A stretch of DNA of 64,000 nucleotides, from positions 4,340,001 to 4,404,000 of the forward strand of contig JARKIP010000042.1 in the NCBI GenBank assembly GCA_029990175.1, in the 5' to 3' direction. Position numbers and translations under genes: made by a program. Position 1 is the stretch's first letter. Each line of letters starts with the position of its first letter. Below, in pieces: positions 20,551 to 33,255 of the stretch. The notes under the pieces were generated by a model, which was given only the letters and a program-made list of their open reading frames with translations, ran no database searches and had not been told where the DNA came from. The DNA comes from Petunia secreta (lineage: Eukaryota; Streptophyta; Magnoliopsida; Solanales; Solanaceae).

Positions 20551-21828
20551 TGATCACGCCCAACTACGCCCTATAAAAGGGACTAAGCGGTCACGACAAA
20601 TATAGCTCGGTACTTAAAGTCCCGAGGTCGAATCCCACAAGGAACACTCGAAATCTAGTCGTTAGTCTAACTAATTTATCTAACCAATTAACTCCCTAGA
20701 TTTGTATTTGAATGGTGGTTTTAATGTAACAACTAATTAACACTAAAGTAAGCAACAAAATATTAAGGAATAATTAATCAAGGATTTAAAAGCCTAGGAT
20801 TGATTTACCCAACTCCTACCTATGTGTTAGAATAATTCTTTTAACAAATTCAACTTGGTTTTCTTCCTATTGAACACTTGCTCCAATTATACAACTATTC
20901 ACTCCCATGTAATAGTACTAACTTTCACTAACCAATTTTTTAATTAATTAATAAAGATACTTACGACTACAAGTTTAGTTCAGAATCAGGGTCAATGGTC
21001 ACAAATCACCTTATTAACAACCTAAGCAATACCTTGGTTTTAGGTTGAAATATTGCTAAGTGTTTAACCCAAACCTATGAATCTATCCCTAGACACACAA
21101 GAATAATGGAAACAATCAATTGGGGGCCCTTCCAATCAATAGCAATCATAACATAAATACTTAGATAGGAAGAATTCACAAGTTTCATTCATCAAAACCA
21201 ATATTCATAGCACATAAATATTGGAGTGGTTCAATCAACCCTAGAATGGGTGAATTAGCTACTCATATTCATGATAATCATGTCAATATAATTCATGAAT
21301 AATTAAATTACAAAAAGTAAGGAAGAATTTAGGAAAAACTCTGTTCTTGAAGTCTCCAAAGCTCTAGCCTCCTTTTTACCTCTTTCCCCGGTGTCAAATT
21401 CATAATGGAGGCAAAAGAAGCTTTTATACCCTGTAGGAAACTAAGCAAAAGTACCAAAAAACCCTTAAAATTTCGCCCCATGGTTCTGTGCCGGGTGTCA
21501 CGCGGACTAATTTTCTTCAGGCAATTCAGCTCGCGTGGCGCTCGCGTATTTGGCCTAAATGCGCTGAAATTTTTATTCAATTCCTAATCAAAGACTCTAT
21601 TTCTTCCTGTGTCACTCACGTGGCACACAGATCACTTGAACTCTTCAACATCTTCACTTTTAGCTCCAAAACTAGCACTTTATTGCTCAATTTACCATGT
21701 TCAAATCCTACAACACCACACAACTCAATTAATATGAACTCTTGAGAATTTTGGATATAAACTCTTAGGTGTACTATCATAACATGGTAAAACTACCCTG
21801 AAAATATAGGTAAAATAGCCAAATATCA
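20551..21828 (-). repeat. 3' LTR of Athila (1278 bp)
   Basis: Near-identical to 59043-60322 (for example 'gaggtcgaatcccacaagga' against '...cataagga'). The minus-strand sequence just before it, GTCTAAGTGTGGAGTTG (21829-21845), is the Athila-type polypurine region. Confidence 0.93.
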
Positions 21829-21989
21829 CAACTCCACACTTAGACCTTTGCTCGTCGTCGAGCAAAGAAGAAGAATATACGAAAAGTGGGCAAGACATCA
21901 AGATTAGATAAGGACTCACGCCAACAACTTAGCAAAACTCACCCATAAAATTCAAACACCTTTTTTTTTTGTCATAGTCGAGTATTTTT

Positions 21990-22822
21990 CTTTTTTTTTT
22001 TTTTTGGATAGTAAAAGGCCATTTTATTTATATACTAATCATTGTCATTACAAAAAGAGATATCCCTGGCTTTTTTACCAAGTATATCATCGTTCAAAAT
22101 GGAAATTCAAAAAGTAGGGGGTGGGAGATCAACACTAGGGATTCATGTTCTAGCATAAGGTTGAATCTCCTTGGGTGAGCTAAGCAATCAGCCACTGTAT
22201 TGGCCATCCTCGGGATGTGACGTACGGGCGGATGGTCCAGCTCAGTCAACAGCAGCCTGCAAGCAAGAAATATAGTAGTATAAGGTCTTGATGAAGTATT
22301 TAGTAGAGTACACAATACCTGAGAATCTGTCTCAATATGGATAGGAGACAGATTATGAAACTTAGCAATAAGGAGGCCCGTATGTAGAGCTTTTAACTCA
22401 CTGTAAAGGGCCGATGGGCTTGTATGTTTGGAGAAAAAGCCTAGAATCCATTCTCCCTTGTGGTTGCAAAATACACCACCTGCACCACCCTTGTCGTTGG
22501 TGGCTTCAAAAGCTACATCAATGTTCAATTTGTAAGTTGCTTCGGGGGGTGGCTCCCAAATATCTTTGGGTTTAGGTTGCGGTTCGGGTGAGTTGATATG
22601 AGGTGTAGGATTTTGAGCTAAAGTATGAAATTCAACTGCCTGAGTATAAGCATCCTTTCCTTTAAAAGGAGGTGGCATTGAGTTGAAAATTTTATAATTT
22701 CTATTTTTCCAAATAGTCCAGATGATAAAGGGTACAAGAGTGGAAGTCCGTATAGGTTGGGAATTTATGTGAGAGAAAGGAAATAAGTTGTTGACACACG
22801 CAATTTTTAGCCAATCATCTAT
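21990..22822 (-). mobile_element. 5'-truncated LINE ending in the RNase H domain
   Basis: On the minus strand an open frame of more than 220 codons runs from about 22820 to 22094. The start is LVPFIIWTIWKNRNYKIF, typical between the LINE zinc domain and RNase H. Then comes an RNase H-like domain with LNIDVAFEATNDKGGAGGVF, ELKALHTGLLIAK, IHIETDSQVLCTLLN and HIPRMANTVADCLA. The acidic residues D (NIDVAF), E (SELKAL) and D (ETDSQ) are in place. A T-run on the plus strand at 21991-22005 is the poly(A) tail. The open frame suggests this is younger than the other LINE remnants. It lies in the Athila 3' non-coding region. Confidence 0.82.
22094..22820 (-). CDS. LINE ORF2 C-terminus, RNase H-like (RVT_3 type), 5' truncated
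   Basis: The frame is open through an internal ATG at 22678 to the stop at 22094. RNase H would cut the RNA strand in DNA-RNA hybrids during LINE replication. The residues visible are the acidic set and the late HIPRMANTVAD segment expected for the RVT_3 family. The upstream RT and endonuclease are absent because the insertion is 5' truncated, so it cannot act alone. No promoter is visible. Confidence 0.75.
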
Positions 22823-24337
22823 GTGGGATTGAAAGTAGAAACCTATAGACTACTCAAGTTCCAATGTACCTCACAGAAAGAAGATGCCACCAAACACATA
22901 ACATATGATTTCAAGAGAAATTGTGGCATATCAAATATCAAATACTCTCACACTCAGAAAGAAAATTTTCAGCTCCAACGGAAAAGTACCATAGGCTTGT
23001 CCATTTTGTCGTTATCCACTAATGTAGGAGTCTCAATCAAAAGTCAAGTATGACTTTTTCATAGCTTATAATGTTGGCTTGGGGTAAGGTGTGGTACACT
23101 TTGGGTATATAGTGACTAATTCTTCCCCTCAACACTTTAAACATCACTTACTACTAATTTTCCCTTTCTCCTCATTTATTCATCAACTCATTTTCTTCCC
23201 CTTTTTTTCACAACACTTGGATGATTGGGAACCTAAGAGTTCAATGAGACACATCAACCTCGCTAGGGTGCCTTTGGTGTGTTCATATTCGAGGCTTTAA
23301 TCACCCTTAACCGAGCATCGGAACATTGCCCCCATCCTTTATTTCTTTTTTTATCTTTTTTTTAATCTTTCTATACGAAGAGAATATCAAGTATTTCATT
23401 TCTTAATTCTTTTGCAACATTCCTCCCAGATACACAATAACTCTTATTAATAACCCACATTCTTTTCAAACACACAACCTAAAGTAGTTAAGAGGAAGAT
23501 GGGTAACAAAAGAGGTAAATAGAAAAATAGATAGGGATTGTAATTCAAGTTGCCAAAGAAAAGATCAATAGGCTCAAATTGGGGACTCAAATATATTCAT
23601 TACGTAGGCTAATTTGGGAACTGGCGGGCCAAAGAAGGTCTACTTTCATTCTTAAGAACAAGACTATCTAGGATTTTGCCTCAAAAAACAAGCAGGGCAA
23701 GTTCTAGACCTAACATGAAACAATGAGAAGTATACAAATTAACTCACCAAACACTGTACATGGAACTCAAAGATCAATTCAGTTTCACCTCGCAATCCTC
23801 ACTATGAACTCAAAAAGGAAATTTAAAAATATGTAGGTAGTTTTAGCTAAGTGTTGCATTCTGAATTCCTCACTTCTCTCTTTTTCTGCCTACTCTCCAA
23901 TTTTTCCTCCTTCTGAGCTCTTAGGCATTTTTTTCTTTTATATATATTTTTTATTTTTAATTATTATCTAGCCTACAGCTTGCCTGGTTCAGCATAAATA
24001 ACTCAATGGGAAAGAACCAAGGCTAAGAAAATCCGAAGAGATTATTGATAAACTAAGAATTAACTAAACTAAAAATTAATTTTAATATTAATGAATTACT
24101 AAATATTTATAATATGATTTTATTACAGGCCATGAATATATAGGATATTACAGACCCAACAAAAAACTAGAAAGCAAGAAATAAATCAAAAACTGTCAAA
24201 TGACAAGAAAGTATTAAAACATCCTAAAATAAACAAGTACCACACAATAAACTCCCACCCCACACTTAAGAGTAAGCAGTGTCCTCACTGTACTATAACA
24301 AAAAATATATTAACAAGTAGGGTGGTGGTAGTCCCTG
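22823..24337 (-). other. Athila 3' non-coding region
   Basis: About 1.5 kb between the env-like ORF and the LINE/3' LTR. AT-rich with pyrimidine runs (23155-23215, 23336-23370). No credible ORF, repeats or RNA gene. Confidence 0.5.
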
Positions 24338-25534
24338 TCAAGCAGTAGTAGTCGAACAGCTGGCGCTCGCATCAGGACGTGCACCAGGGACAACATCAGA
24401 AGTAGTCACAGCAACTAGTGCAGTATCAGCAGGCCCACCATTAGAGATGGCATCAGCTCTTGGAGCATCCACGGGGGGAGAAAAAGAAGGAGTAGAACTT
24501 ACCTGGGATGGTGCAACCATAGTAGAAACTGCAGGTAGCTCAACCTCAGGCGGGAAGCCAACTAACAAGCGCTCATCAGCAGTATAGGGCAACTCAGTCA
24601 TAAGAGGAGTGAGATCCACGCCCTTCATCTTCATATCAAGCTCTATGGCACGCCATTGGCGAAGTAGCATTCACTCAATTCTATCCAAGTGTCGCTCATA
24701 AGATAACTTCTCCACTCTATCTTCATCCGGGCTCTTGACATTTATGATATCGACTCTCTTTGGAGTTTCTTCTTCCTTTTCATCTTCGTCATCAACCACT
24801 ACCTTCAATGATCGCATATATTTGGTCAAAGTGTCAGGAAAGAACAAGCGCCGCTGCATATTCTCTCGAGTGCGCTGCAACTCTCGAAACATCAAATAGC
24901 CCACATTAATATCAGTTTTCTTCATCAATGCATAGGTGGCAATAACCCTCCCAAACCGTATGTCTGTCATGTGCTCACAGAGGATCAAACGCAAGCAAAT
25001 AAATCTCAGATACACTCTTGCTTTCTTAAAGAAATATTTGAAAGCCAAGGTATTGTGGGGAGATCCTAAACTTGCCTTCCAATTTGCCTTCGGATTATCA
25101 TCACATATCACACGTCGGATATCATCAAGATCTGGTGCATTCTCAATAGCCTGAAGTGCAGCTCTATCAACTTGTGGGAGCCCCAGGAACTCATTCAGCT
25201 TATCAGGAGATATTTCAATCATTTTGCTACGACCATTTACCACATTATCAACATCCATCCTCCAATTTTCCAGCAGCTCACGAACCCAAGATATGTTGGC
25301 TTTGCCAAACCCAGTTAGCAACACATCCCACTGTCTCCGTTGAATTTTCTCCAACACATCTGGAAACATTCTCCTACACATCTCAGTGTCAATAGGTGAT
25401 TCACTCAGAAACGTCTTACCAAAAATCTCTTTGTAATCAACAGTGTGAGAAACTATCTTGTGCCGCTTGGCTGCAAGTTGTTGCTCCGAATCAATTTCCT
25501 TCTCCTGCCCAGTATTCTTTCTGACACGTCCCAT
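24338..25534 (-). pseudogene. Athila env-like/ORF3 'plant transposon protein' (in-frame stop)
   Basis: The start is taken at the ATG at 25534 (MGRVRKNTGQEKE); the upstream open sequence to 25708 is hydrophobic and unlike the family. A plausible acceptor TTGATTGTAG sits 10 bases before the ATG. The core has WVRELLENWRMD, ISPDKLNEFLGLPQVD and NTLAFKYFFKKARVYLRFI, then CEHMTDIRFGRVIATYALMK, matching the 'putative plant transposon protein' domain (PF20167-like) found downstream of pol in Athila. A TGA at 24673-24671 interrupts the frame, which continues to 24338 as a Pro/Ser/Ala-rich tail. Such ORFs are called env-like by position only; no clear membrane-fusion feature is visible. Confidence 0.72.
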
Positions 25535-26991
25535 TTGGACTCCTACAATCAAAGAGCAAACAACCCAGCAATAAAACAGAATAGACCAAAAATTCAAAAA
25601 TTTAGCGTAGCAACACAGAAAGAGCAATGCATAACACGAAACACCGTGACAAAGAGCCTTTGAATCAACTAACGACTTGCACAACTTCAAGCACGCAGCA
25701 AGTGACACTTCGAAAATTATTCCAATAACACAACAAGTGGACGGGTAATCAGACTTCCCCGCCTTGATTCATAGTATCAATAAAGTCCTGAACAATTTTT
25801 ATACTAATAAAAGCATCCCATTATACCTAAAACAACCAATCCTTTAACGGTGCATAATTCACCACCAACACTTACACATGGTCTAAATGCTAGCATTAAG
25901 TCACATACATACTCACTCGCACGCTAAGCAAACCAACAAAAGCAAACTAAATCAACTCGCCCTTACTTGTTGAGAAACCCAACAACAATCGTACAACAAA
26001 GGAATGCCTCATAAACACTGCGACAACTTTATACCGCATTACAATTTTATGCTAATAAAGCACCAGTCATGAATCTGATCAACGTTATACCAATAATTCA
26101 TAAGTATAGCAACAGCATAAAAGTGCAATTTTCACACTACAGAGACTGTATATCAGGGCCTTACTTGTAAGTACATACCAAATTTTTTTAATCCTACCAA
26201 ACTATAGCAAGAGCAATATAGCACTTGGTCGATTTTCAGCCTAGACTTCACATGTGTAGCAGCATATACAGTACCATATTCAATTAAAGAAGACTGACTA
26301 GTTGATCTTTATAAGCACATACCAATATTTATGGAATAAACCATCATACACGGCACACACTTAACGGGTTTAAGGGGTAGGAGGGATTGGGAACATGGGT
26401 GTTACGCGAACGGGACAGGTGTAGGGGTGGCGCTACAGTAGTGGAGGTACGAGAACAGGGGTGGGGAGTGGCGGGGGATCAGGGGTAACGGGGTTAAGGG
26501 GGTGGGAACAGAGGTGGGGAGTGGCAGGGTTAAGGGGGGTGACGGGAAATAGGGGTGAGGGACGACGGGAGAGAAAGAGAAAATGAGAAGGTCAGCGAAA
26601 GATTCCGTGGAAGTCGTCAGCGGTGATGGCGGGCTGCTGTGCAGGTGATGGTAGCGTTTGGGCTGAAGGGTTTCAGGGGAGGGGAAGGTCGCGTGTGTTT
26701 GAAAGCTGAGGGAGGGAGCTGTATTTTTGTTTCGCGTGTGTTTTATTGGAATTTTGTTTCAGCGTGTGTTTGTTCTTTTCGGTTTTGTTTTTTTAAGTTT
26801 AAAATACTTACCTGGCCTTTTAAAATCCGCGTGGTGGCCTAGTTTATGGGCCTCCATGCGCTGTATTTTCTTTAGCTCACCCACAAAAATTTCTCGTGCT
26901 AGTCTCGTGGCACGAGACTTAAATGCTCCTCAGGCCAAATATCCTGCGTAGTCCTAGCGTGCCACGAGCCCTTCACAATTACTCACCTCGT
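25535..26991 (-). other. Athila region between pol and the env-like ORF
   Basis: No credible coding. A G-rich stretch on the plus strand at 26370-26560 (repeated 'gggtggggagtggc' and 'gggttaaggggg' motifs) is low-complexity. Ogre is inserted at 26991. Confidence 0.5.
26987..26991. repeat. Target-site duplication of Ogre, left copy (CTCGT)
   Basis: CTCGT at 26987-26991 is repeated at 46822-46826 directly after the 3' LTR. Confidence 0.92.
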
Positions 26992-29900
26992 TGTTGACAC
27001 CCAATTTTGTCCCTCCTATTTTCAAAATCAACAGTTTTTAAATTTTACACACAATCGTGTATCCACTCTTGCCCTGTCCACTTCTTTCAAATTATCTTCG
27101 CATAATAGTCTGACAACAAGGCCATTTTCAAAAGCATCGTCTCAAACCATAGCTATTCTTACAATTTCTGCGATTACCTCTATTTTTGATAAAATTGTGC
27201 AAATTATTTTAAATCCCAAAATTACAATTTTTATATATTTCCTAGCCATCCTAACATTTTAAAACTAATTTTCTAATTTTCTTATATTTTTATATCTATT
27301 TTGTACAATTTTTATACCTGTATAGTACCTGATATACACTTCATAATTTACACATCAGCCACGTTTTATACACGTAACGCCTACGTGCACCGATCTCGAT
27401 CGTCCACGTAGACGATCCAACGATCATAAACATTTTTTCCTTTTCAATTACCAAACGACCCATAAACCCTTGGTCTACCCCCCCCCCCCCCACCCATTTC
27501 CTCCATCTGATTCTAGAATCATCCTCTCTCTTCTCTCTCATGGTAAAATGAATCACCATGTCTATTAATTTCCCGCCCATTTTAGCCTGTGAAAATTGGG
27601 GAAAATGGCACTATGACACTCTCCTTATAATCTGCTACATAACTCATACACTTTTGATGATATTTAGATGATGGCATCATTCGACCTTGTGATAACTGAG
27701 CCACCACCGCCAGGAGACGCCTCCGGTGGGGTTCAGGCCATCGATTTAAAGATGCTATCGCTTAAAAGTGGTAAGAAACCCCATGCGAAGATAAATCTGT
27801 GATGGGTTGATTTGACCCAGCTTTGGTATGAACGGGTAACCCTTTCCCCTTTTACTGTTCGTGGATTTGTGTGATACCTACGATTAGATTTGCCTAGTCT
27901 TTTTTGTATTAGTATGTTTGGTTGTTACTTGTTAATTAGTGGAGGATGAAAATATACATGATCAATACTTCTTGTTTTAATCCACTAATTAGTCTAAACA
28001 TTGCATAGAATTATTGTAAGCTCGAGTGTGACTTATTCATAGCCTGAATTTTGCGTTATCTTCATCAGTTTGAACCTAGAATCTGTGGTTAATCTAGGAG
28101 CTGATTTCGTGCAATGTACTTAGTTGTTTACCCAGTTTCAATACACAATCCCTATAAACATGTGCCTAGTTTGGATTGAAAGTTGATTTGCATAATAAAG
28201 GAGTCTTGATTGGATTTAAGTTGAAGCTTGTGATTGATGGTTGAATGGAAAACTGCTTGTTAATTTAGTGGAATAGAAATTCAGGATTTTGATTGTAATC
28301 TGTTGAGTTAAGCAAGGGATTTTGGGATCCAAAATTAGTTCATATCACACTTATACAATGATTCTTGAATTTAGGTTCTATTATGGCTAGGGGAGGGGAT
28401 CATACTTGCCAGAATCTCGATTAGCCTTAATTTTTGGGCTCGAATTGGTTCATATTTGGAATGTGTGCCAAGACTTTCCTTTTAATTATGGGAAAACTAT
28501 CTCCCCTTGCCTTAATTGGTTTTTTCCCCGTTTGGACTAAAGCCTTACCCCTTGCCTATATAAACTCTTCTCTTATCAACTAGAAGGACAAGTTCTGGAC
28601 GTAGAAACACACACTGGTACACTTAGCGAAATTCTGCATAGCTTTCTGGCATTCAATTCTTCTTCTTGCTTACTTGCTTCCCTGAAATATTACTGATTTA
28701 TTTGTGGGTGTGCCGATCCTGCGGGGTCTGCATTCTATTAACCTCATAGTGTCTAAAGGTATTCATTTTCGCTCCTAATCACCTATTACATCTGTATATA
28801 CGTGTGTGACTGGCATACTCTCATCATGTCCCTGTTAAAACTACTGGTGTACTGTATTTGTCTTGGTTTTGTGTGTCCTAAGTAACCTCTGCACCTTTGT
28901 TTAAAACCATGTCAGTACTGTTAAGATGCAGTTAGAGGTGTAATACTCTTCTTCACTTCTGATTGTATAGTGCATCTGCGTGTGTGTGTGTTTCCTTAGC
29001 ATGATCTTATCTCATCTCTGTTTTACTTAGTCGCTGGTATGCTTTGTTTGCTTTGGATGCCCTTCACAGTTGTTAAAATATGTCAACATTATTAAAAGGG
29101 CACTGGTCACACAAGCTCTTAGCAAATTTCCTTTTGATCCAAGCCTTCCCCTTCCCTCTTTCCCCTGCTAACTTTGTTTGTTTGCAGCTTTGTTTGGACT
29201 TACATAGACTATGCTGTACCCTATTGCTTATAGGAGAACCTTGAGGGTTCAAAAGGATCAAGGTTTGGATCCTCTAAGCTGATTCTGGAATTAAACCTTT
29301 GACTATTGAAAAGGCTTCTCTCGCCTTTGAAGAACAGAGCACCTCCCTTTGACTGTTACCCCTTTTTCCTCGTATTTTTTTCCCCTTAGGAACTGTCCCC
29401 AACCTGTATATTTGCTAAGGGTTCTGCTTGTATCCTTTAAAACAGGGGTACAACAATGATGTTGTAAAAATTGGCTATCCAGGAGCCACTCTCTTACTCC
29501 ATTTTCTCCCTATGTGCAAATGCATCATGTTTAGGCTTGAGATAATGATTCTGAATTGTTTTCTTCTATGAAAACTGATTGTTTTTGGCAGTATGTTTGA
29601 AATCCCACCCTTACTGAAAGTTTTACGCCTAAGATGCTTCAGAAGCATGATTAACTCGCGTTACAATTTGAAACCTTGAATAAAATATGGGCTGTATGTG
29701 TTATAATTGCTTAGAAGAGACTACTTTCTGAAAATTAAACTCGCCCCTCCTTTGCATAAACAGTCTGGGCCCAAAAATATTTTTGAAAAGGGTCCTTCAC
29801 GTGCATAAACTGATTTTAACTACTCCAACGCTCCTATACACTAATCTAATAGTGTATAGGGGTGTACAAAACGATTGGGGTCATTTATACACTTTAAAGT

Positions 29901-30730
29901 ATATTTTTAAAGTATAATTATCACTTAGGCATGTATTTGCATGTTTATACTTATAAGTATCTATACTTTATCGGCGACGCCTTTATTTGCATTTATGTGC
30001 TTCTGTGACACCCGTTTTCAAAAACAACCTCTTTACCTATATATATTTCCAAAATCCAACTCCTACACAAAAAGGCCACTAAGATTAGGGCTCGATAATT
30101 AATGACGAGTCACACCGACCCTAAATGGCCAACATTGTTTGTTTTAAAAACATACTCCCTTTTGGTATTTGTTAAAATCTGAATTTCGTTTGCAAAATAG
30201 ACTATTTGCGCAAATCTTTTTCAAGTGTGTGAATAACATATATAAGTTGAAATTGAACACCCTTTTGTATGTTAACGCCTGTTTACGATTAGGCGTTTGA
30301 TATTAGAGGCCTTAAACACGATTAGGCTTAAATGTAGGCCGAATGTGAAAACTATTTGTATGTGTATTCTAAAATAGCATAGGTATTTTACATCTTTTAG
30401 TTAAAGTGTTAAATTAAACTTCCAAGTTAGCATTCATGATGATATTTACTCTTTTTATCCAAAAATTTAGACTCGAACGGTAACCACTTTTCGTGGAACT
30501 CGGAAAAGTGCCTAACACCTTCTTTCCCGAGTCATTTGGACTTCTTACCCATATAGAATCTCTGGAATGGACTAGTTGGCTTATTAAATTTGGCCTTAGA
30601 TACTTAGGTGACTTAATACGCCTTAGAAATTATATTAGGTGGTGACTCCAATATCTAAACTCAAACGAGTTCACCCAGTCAAATCTGAAACCCGGCTCGC
30701 CTCGAGTTGAGTCCAAAATCGGGTATGACA
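26992..30730 (+). repeat. 5' LTR of Ogre (about 3.74 kb)
   Basis: It starts TGTTGACACCC and ends GGGTATGACA. It matches 43278-46821 except for an extra segment of about 295 bp at about 29671-29965 and lack of the AT microsatellite. A C-run lies at about 27479-27491. Confidence 0.93.
28557..28564 (+). promoter_or_regulatory. Candidate TATA box in the Ogre 5' LTR
   Basis: TATATAAA preceded by a 'ccttaccccttgcc' stretch; the same site is at 44938-44945 in the 3' LTR. Confidence 0.6.
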
Positions 30731-30733
30731 GAA

Positions 30734-30751
30734 TGGCGACTCCGCTGGGGA
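30734..30751 (+). other. Ogre primer-binding site
   Basis: TGGCGACTCCGCTGGGGA lies 3 bp after the 5' LTR; it is the primer site known for Ogre elements. Confidence 0.9.
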
Positions 30752-31381
30752 TATTCAAAGTCCTAACCACAATGAGTCTTTACTTTTGAAATTTATTTAA
30801 TTATTATCTTGCTATTCGTATTATTATTATCATACTAACATTGTTTCTTTTTTTTCTTTTTACTTTACTTATTTATTTATTTATTGAACTTAAATTTTGA
30901 AGTGACATTTTGCATATTTCACTCATACTCCCCTATTCATGGGAAACGACCCCTTACACACACACGGCGATTAAGTGGATCCCACGGTCGCTTCACCACT
31001 AAAACACCTTTTAAGTGGGACATTTTGGAATATAGTTGGTCCGTGGTACAACCAACAATTTCAAGTGATCCCACTCCTTGGTCGTCCGCCTTGGGGAACC
31101 GTATCTAAAATTGCACCACTTTTTTAATGTAATGACCATGCATCATGCCATAGGAGGGGCTCCCAGTGAGCCGACTAGTCTTCAACTTGTCCAAACTACC
31201 TAAACAGGTTTTCGACCCCAAAGGGACTTTTGGTCATGATTATGTGCATTTGAGAGAAAAGAAAAGAAAGTAAAAGAGAGAAAAAAAAGTGAGACGAGAA
31301 TGAAAACGCATTTTGATTTGTCCAATTATGCTCAAATGGGATGGGATTTTTAATCTTTTATTTTCTATTTTTTAGGTTACA
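30752..31381 (+). other. Ogre leader region
   Basis: Non-coding leader with T-rich runs (30848-30880) and an A/G-rich stretch (31255-31300), ending in TTTTTAGGTTACA just before the first ORF1. Contains no credible gene. Confidence 0.5.
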
Positions 31382-32917
31382 ATGAGTCAAAAATTTCATC
31401 GTTTTGGAATGACTATGGGCGCGCCTCCTTTGTTAACTAGTTAGTGGAATAACTTATCGCTAGGAGAGCAAACCGAAGTACGTCAATATTTGGGTCATTT
31501 GGTTTCACTATTAGAAATGGAACCATGTAGGGAGATGATCGAAGCATCAGTGTCGTTTTGGGATGAAGAATTGAACGTGTTTAGGTTTGGGGATATCGAA
31601 TTAACACCTTTGTTGGAAGAAATAGGAGGGTTTGTATCACACTCGGGGTTGGACAAGCACCGTTGGCAAGGGGGTCGCATGCTAGCACCTAGCGTCCCCA
31701 CAGCTGAAGAGTTCGAAAAGATTAGGGATGGTAGCAAGTGTGAATATGGAATTTTTACAACAAAAGAAGATACCCTTTTCCTATTTCTACACTCGGTTCG
31801 GGTATCTGAGTGCGTTCACAACCATAAGAAGGGGTTCGAGTCCTATGGTGACTGGAGGGGAGCTAGACCACTTGCATTTGCTATTTGTTTCTTAGGAGTA
31901 ATGGTGTTCCCCGAGAGTTCAAGTCATGACACATGTTCAAGAATTGTCCTGGTTGCCGATGCAGTGTTCAAAGGAATTGATGGTTATCATTATACCATAG
32001 TTCCTATGATAGTAGCAGTCATTTATCGGGTTTTGGGTTGTTGCAAAAGAGGAGCAAAATACCTTTAAGAGTGCAATCTTTTACTACAAGCGTGGTTCAA
32101 GGAACATTTAAGGAAAGAAAGAGGTGTGCAAGCATTGTCCAAGCCGGCTGGTTACAACTACTTGATTGGGGAACAATATGGGGTTTCAGAACTCAAACAA
32201 CCAAGCAGCACAGAGAAATGAGTAAGATTGTTTGAAAATATAACAGAGGACTCAATTCAATGGATGTTCACTTGGTTTCCTTCATCAGATTTCATCATTA
32301 GTTCTGAGAAGGCATCATTTGTGATACTTACGGGGTTAAGAGGTCTCCAACCTTACCAACCGTTAAGCGTGATGAGGCAAGTAGGGAGGAAGCAAATCAT
32401 ACCATTGATACCAGACACGAAAGACTATCAGTTTGATTACACTGGAGACTTTGTCCCGAGAGTCAAGAGCATTAGAAAGTCATGGGTAGGAAGACAAGTC
32501 ATGGAAGAAGCATCGCTAGTGCCCGATATATACAACGCTGGGTGCGAACCAAACTACAAAAGCTGGTTGCGCTCTAGTATAAAGGAAAATGTGGTAGTGG
32601 GGCCAAGTCGAGGGAATAACATAAGAGATCATGAGGCAGAAGCTCAAATTCGATACCGAAAGTTCACGTTGAAAGTCGTCAAAATGGATAAAGAGAACAA
32701 AGAAGAAATTGAAGTATGGAAGAAACGTGCATTGGAACTTGAGGAAAAGATAGAGGTGTTGGAGACAAAACTTGAGCAATGGAATTCAGAGTGTGCAGAG
32801 ATAGACATCCTACACTTGGTAGCGGCCAAATGATACTTAACCAAGGCTATGGAAGAAGTTAAGGAGATTACACGAGAAACAAAGAGGGCCAAGATGGAAA
32901 AAGAGTGTGCTGCCTAG
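31382..32917 (+). pseudogene. Ogre ORF1-like gene, first copy
   Basis: The ATG at 31382 opens a frame with an early TAG at 31442-31444 and continues to 32068. The domain goes on in other frames to a TAG at 32915-32917. Features: FWDEELNVFRFGDIELTPLLEEIGGF, given here in part as FRFGDIELTPLLEEIGGF; a middle RGARPLAFAICFLGVMVF; then WMFTWFPSSDFIISSEKASF and GLRGLQPYQPLSVMRQVGRK; and a charged coiled-coil end (EVWKKRALELEEKIEVLETK). This is the ORF1 of Ogre/Tat elements (DUF7745-like by pattern), whose role is unknown. It sits between the leader and a second similar gene at 33256. Confidence 0.78.
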
Positions 32918-33255
32918 TCAAAGTGTCATTTTCATTTGTATTTTACTTTTTTGAAAAATATCATGTACTGATTTTCAAAGCTTGGGGAATTTATGAGAAT
33001 AATTGGCAACAAAATGCGTATTCATTTTTCTTTGCATAATGACAAACCCAGGAAGGCTATACGTCCCTGACATGTGATAGTTCATTAGTAAACCTACGCC
33101 AAATGTCAAAAGGGTTTTTAACCCGAAAAATGACAAATTGCATCCCTGCATTAATTGGAAGAAACGTTTGCACAAAACATTGATCGCCTGTTTAAACATG
33201 ATCAAAACTATAAGAATGTTTTGGTCTTTACCCTTTCTTGTTTTGCTTTCAAACT
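32918..33255 (+). other. Spacer between the two ORF1-like genes
   Basis: About 340 bp, AT-rich and non-coding. It looks like an untranslated region. Confidence 0.5.

Noticed and set aside
20600..20650. 'aggtcgaatccc' resembling a tRNA B box in the Athila LTRs
   Set aside because: No cloverleaf, A box or acceptor pairing; ordinary LTR sequence found in both copies.
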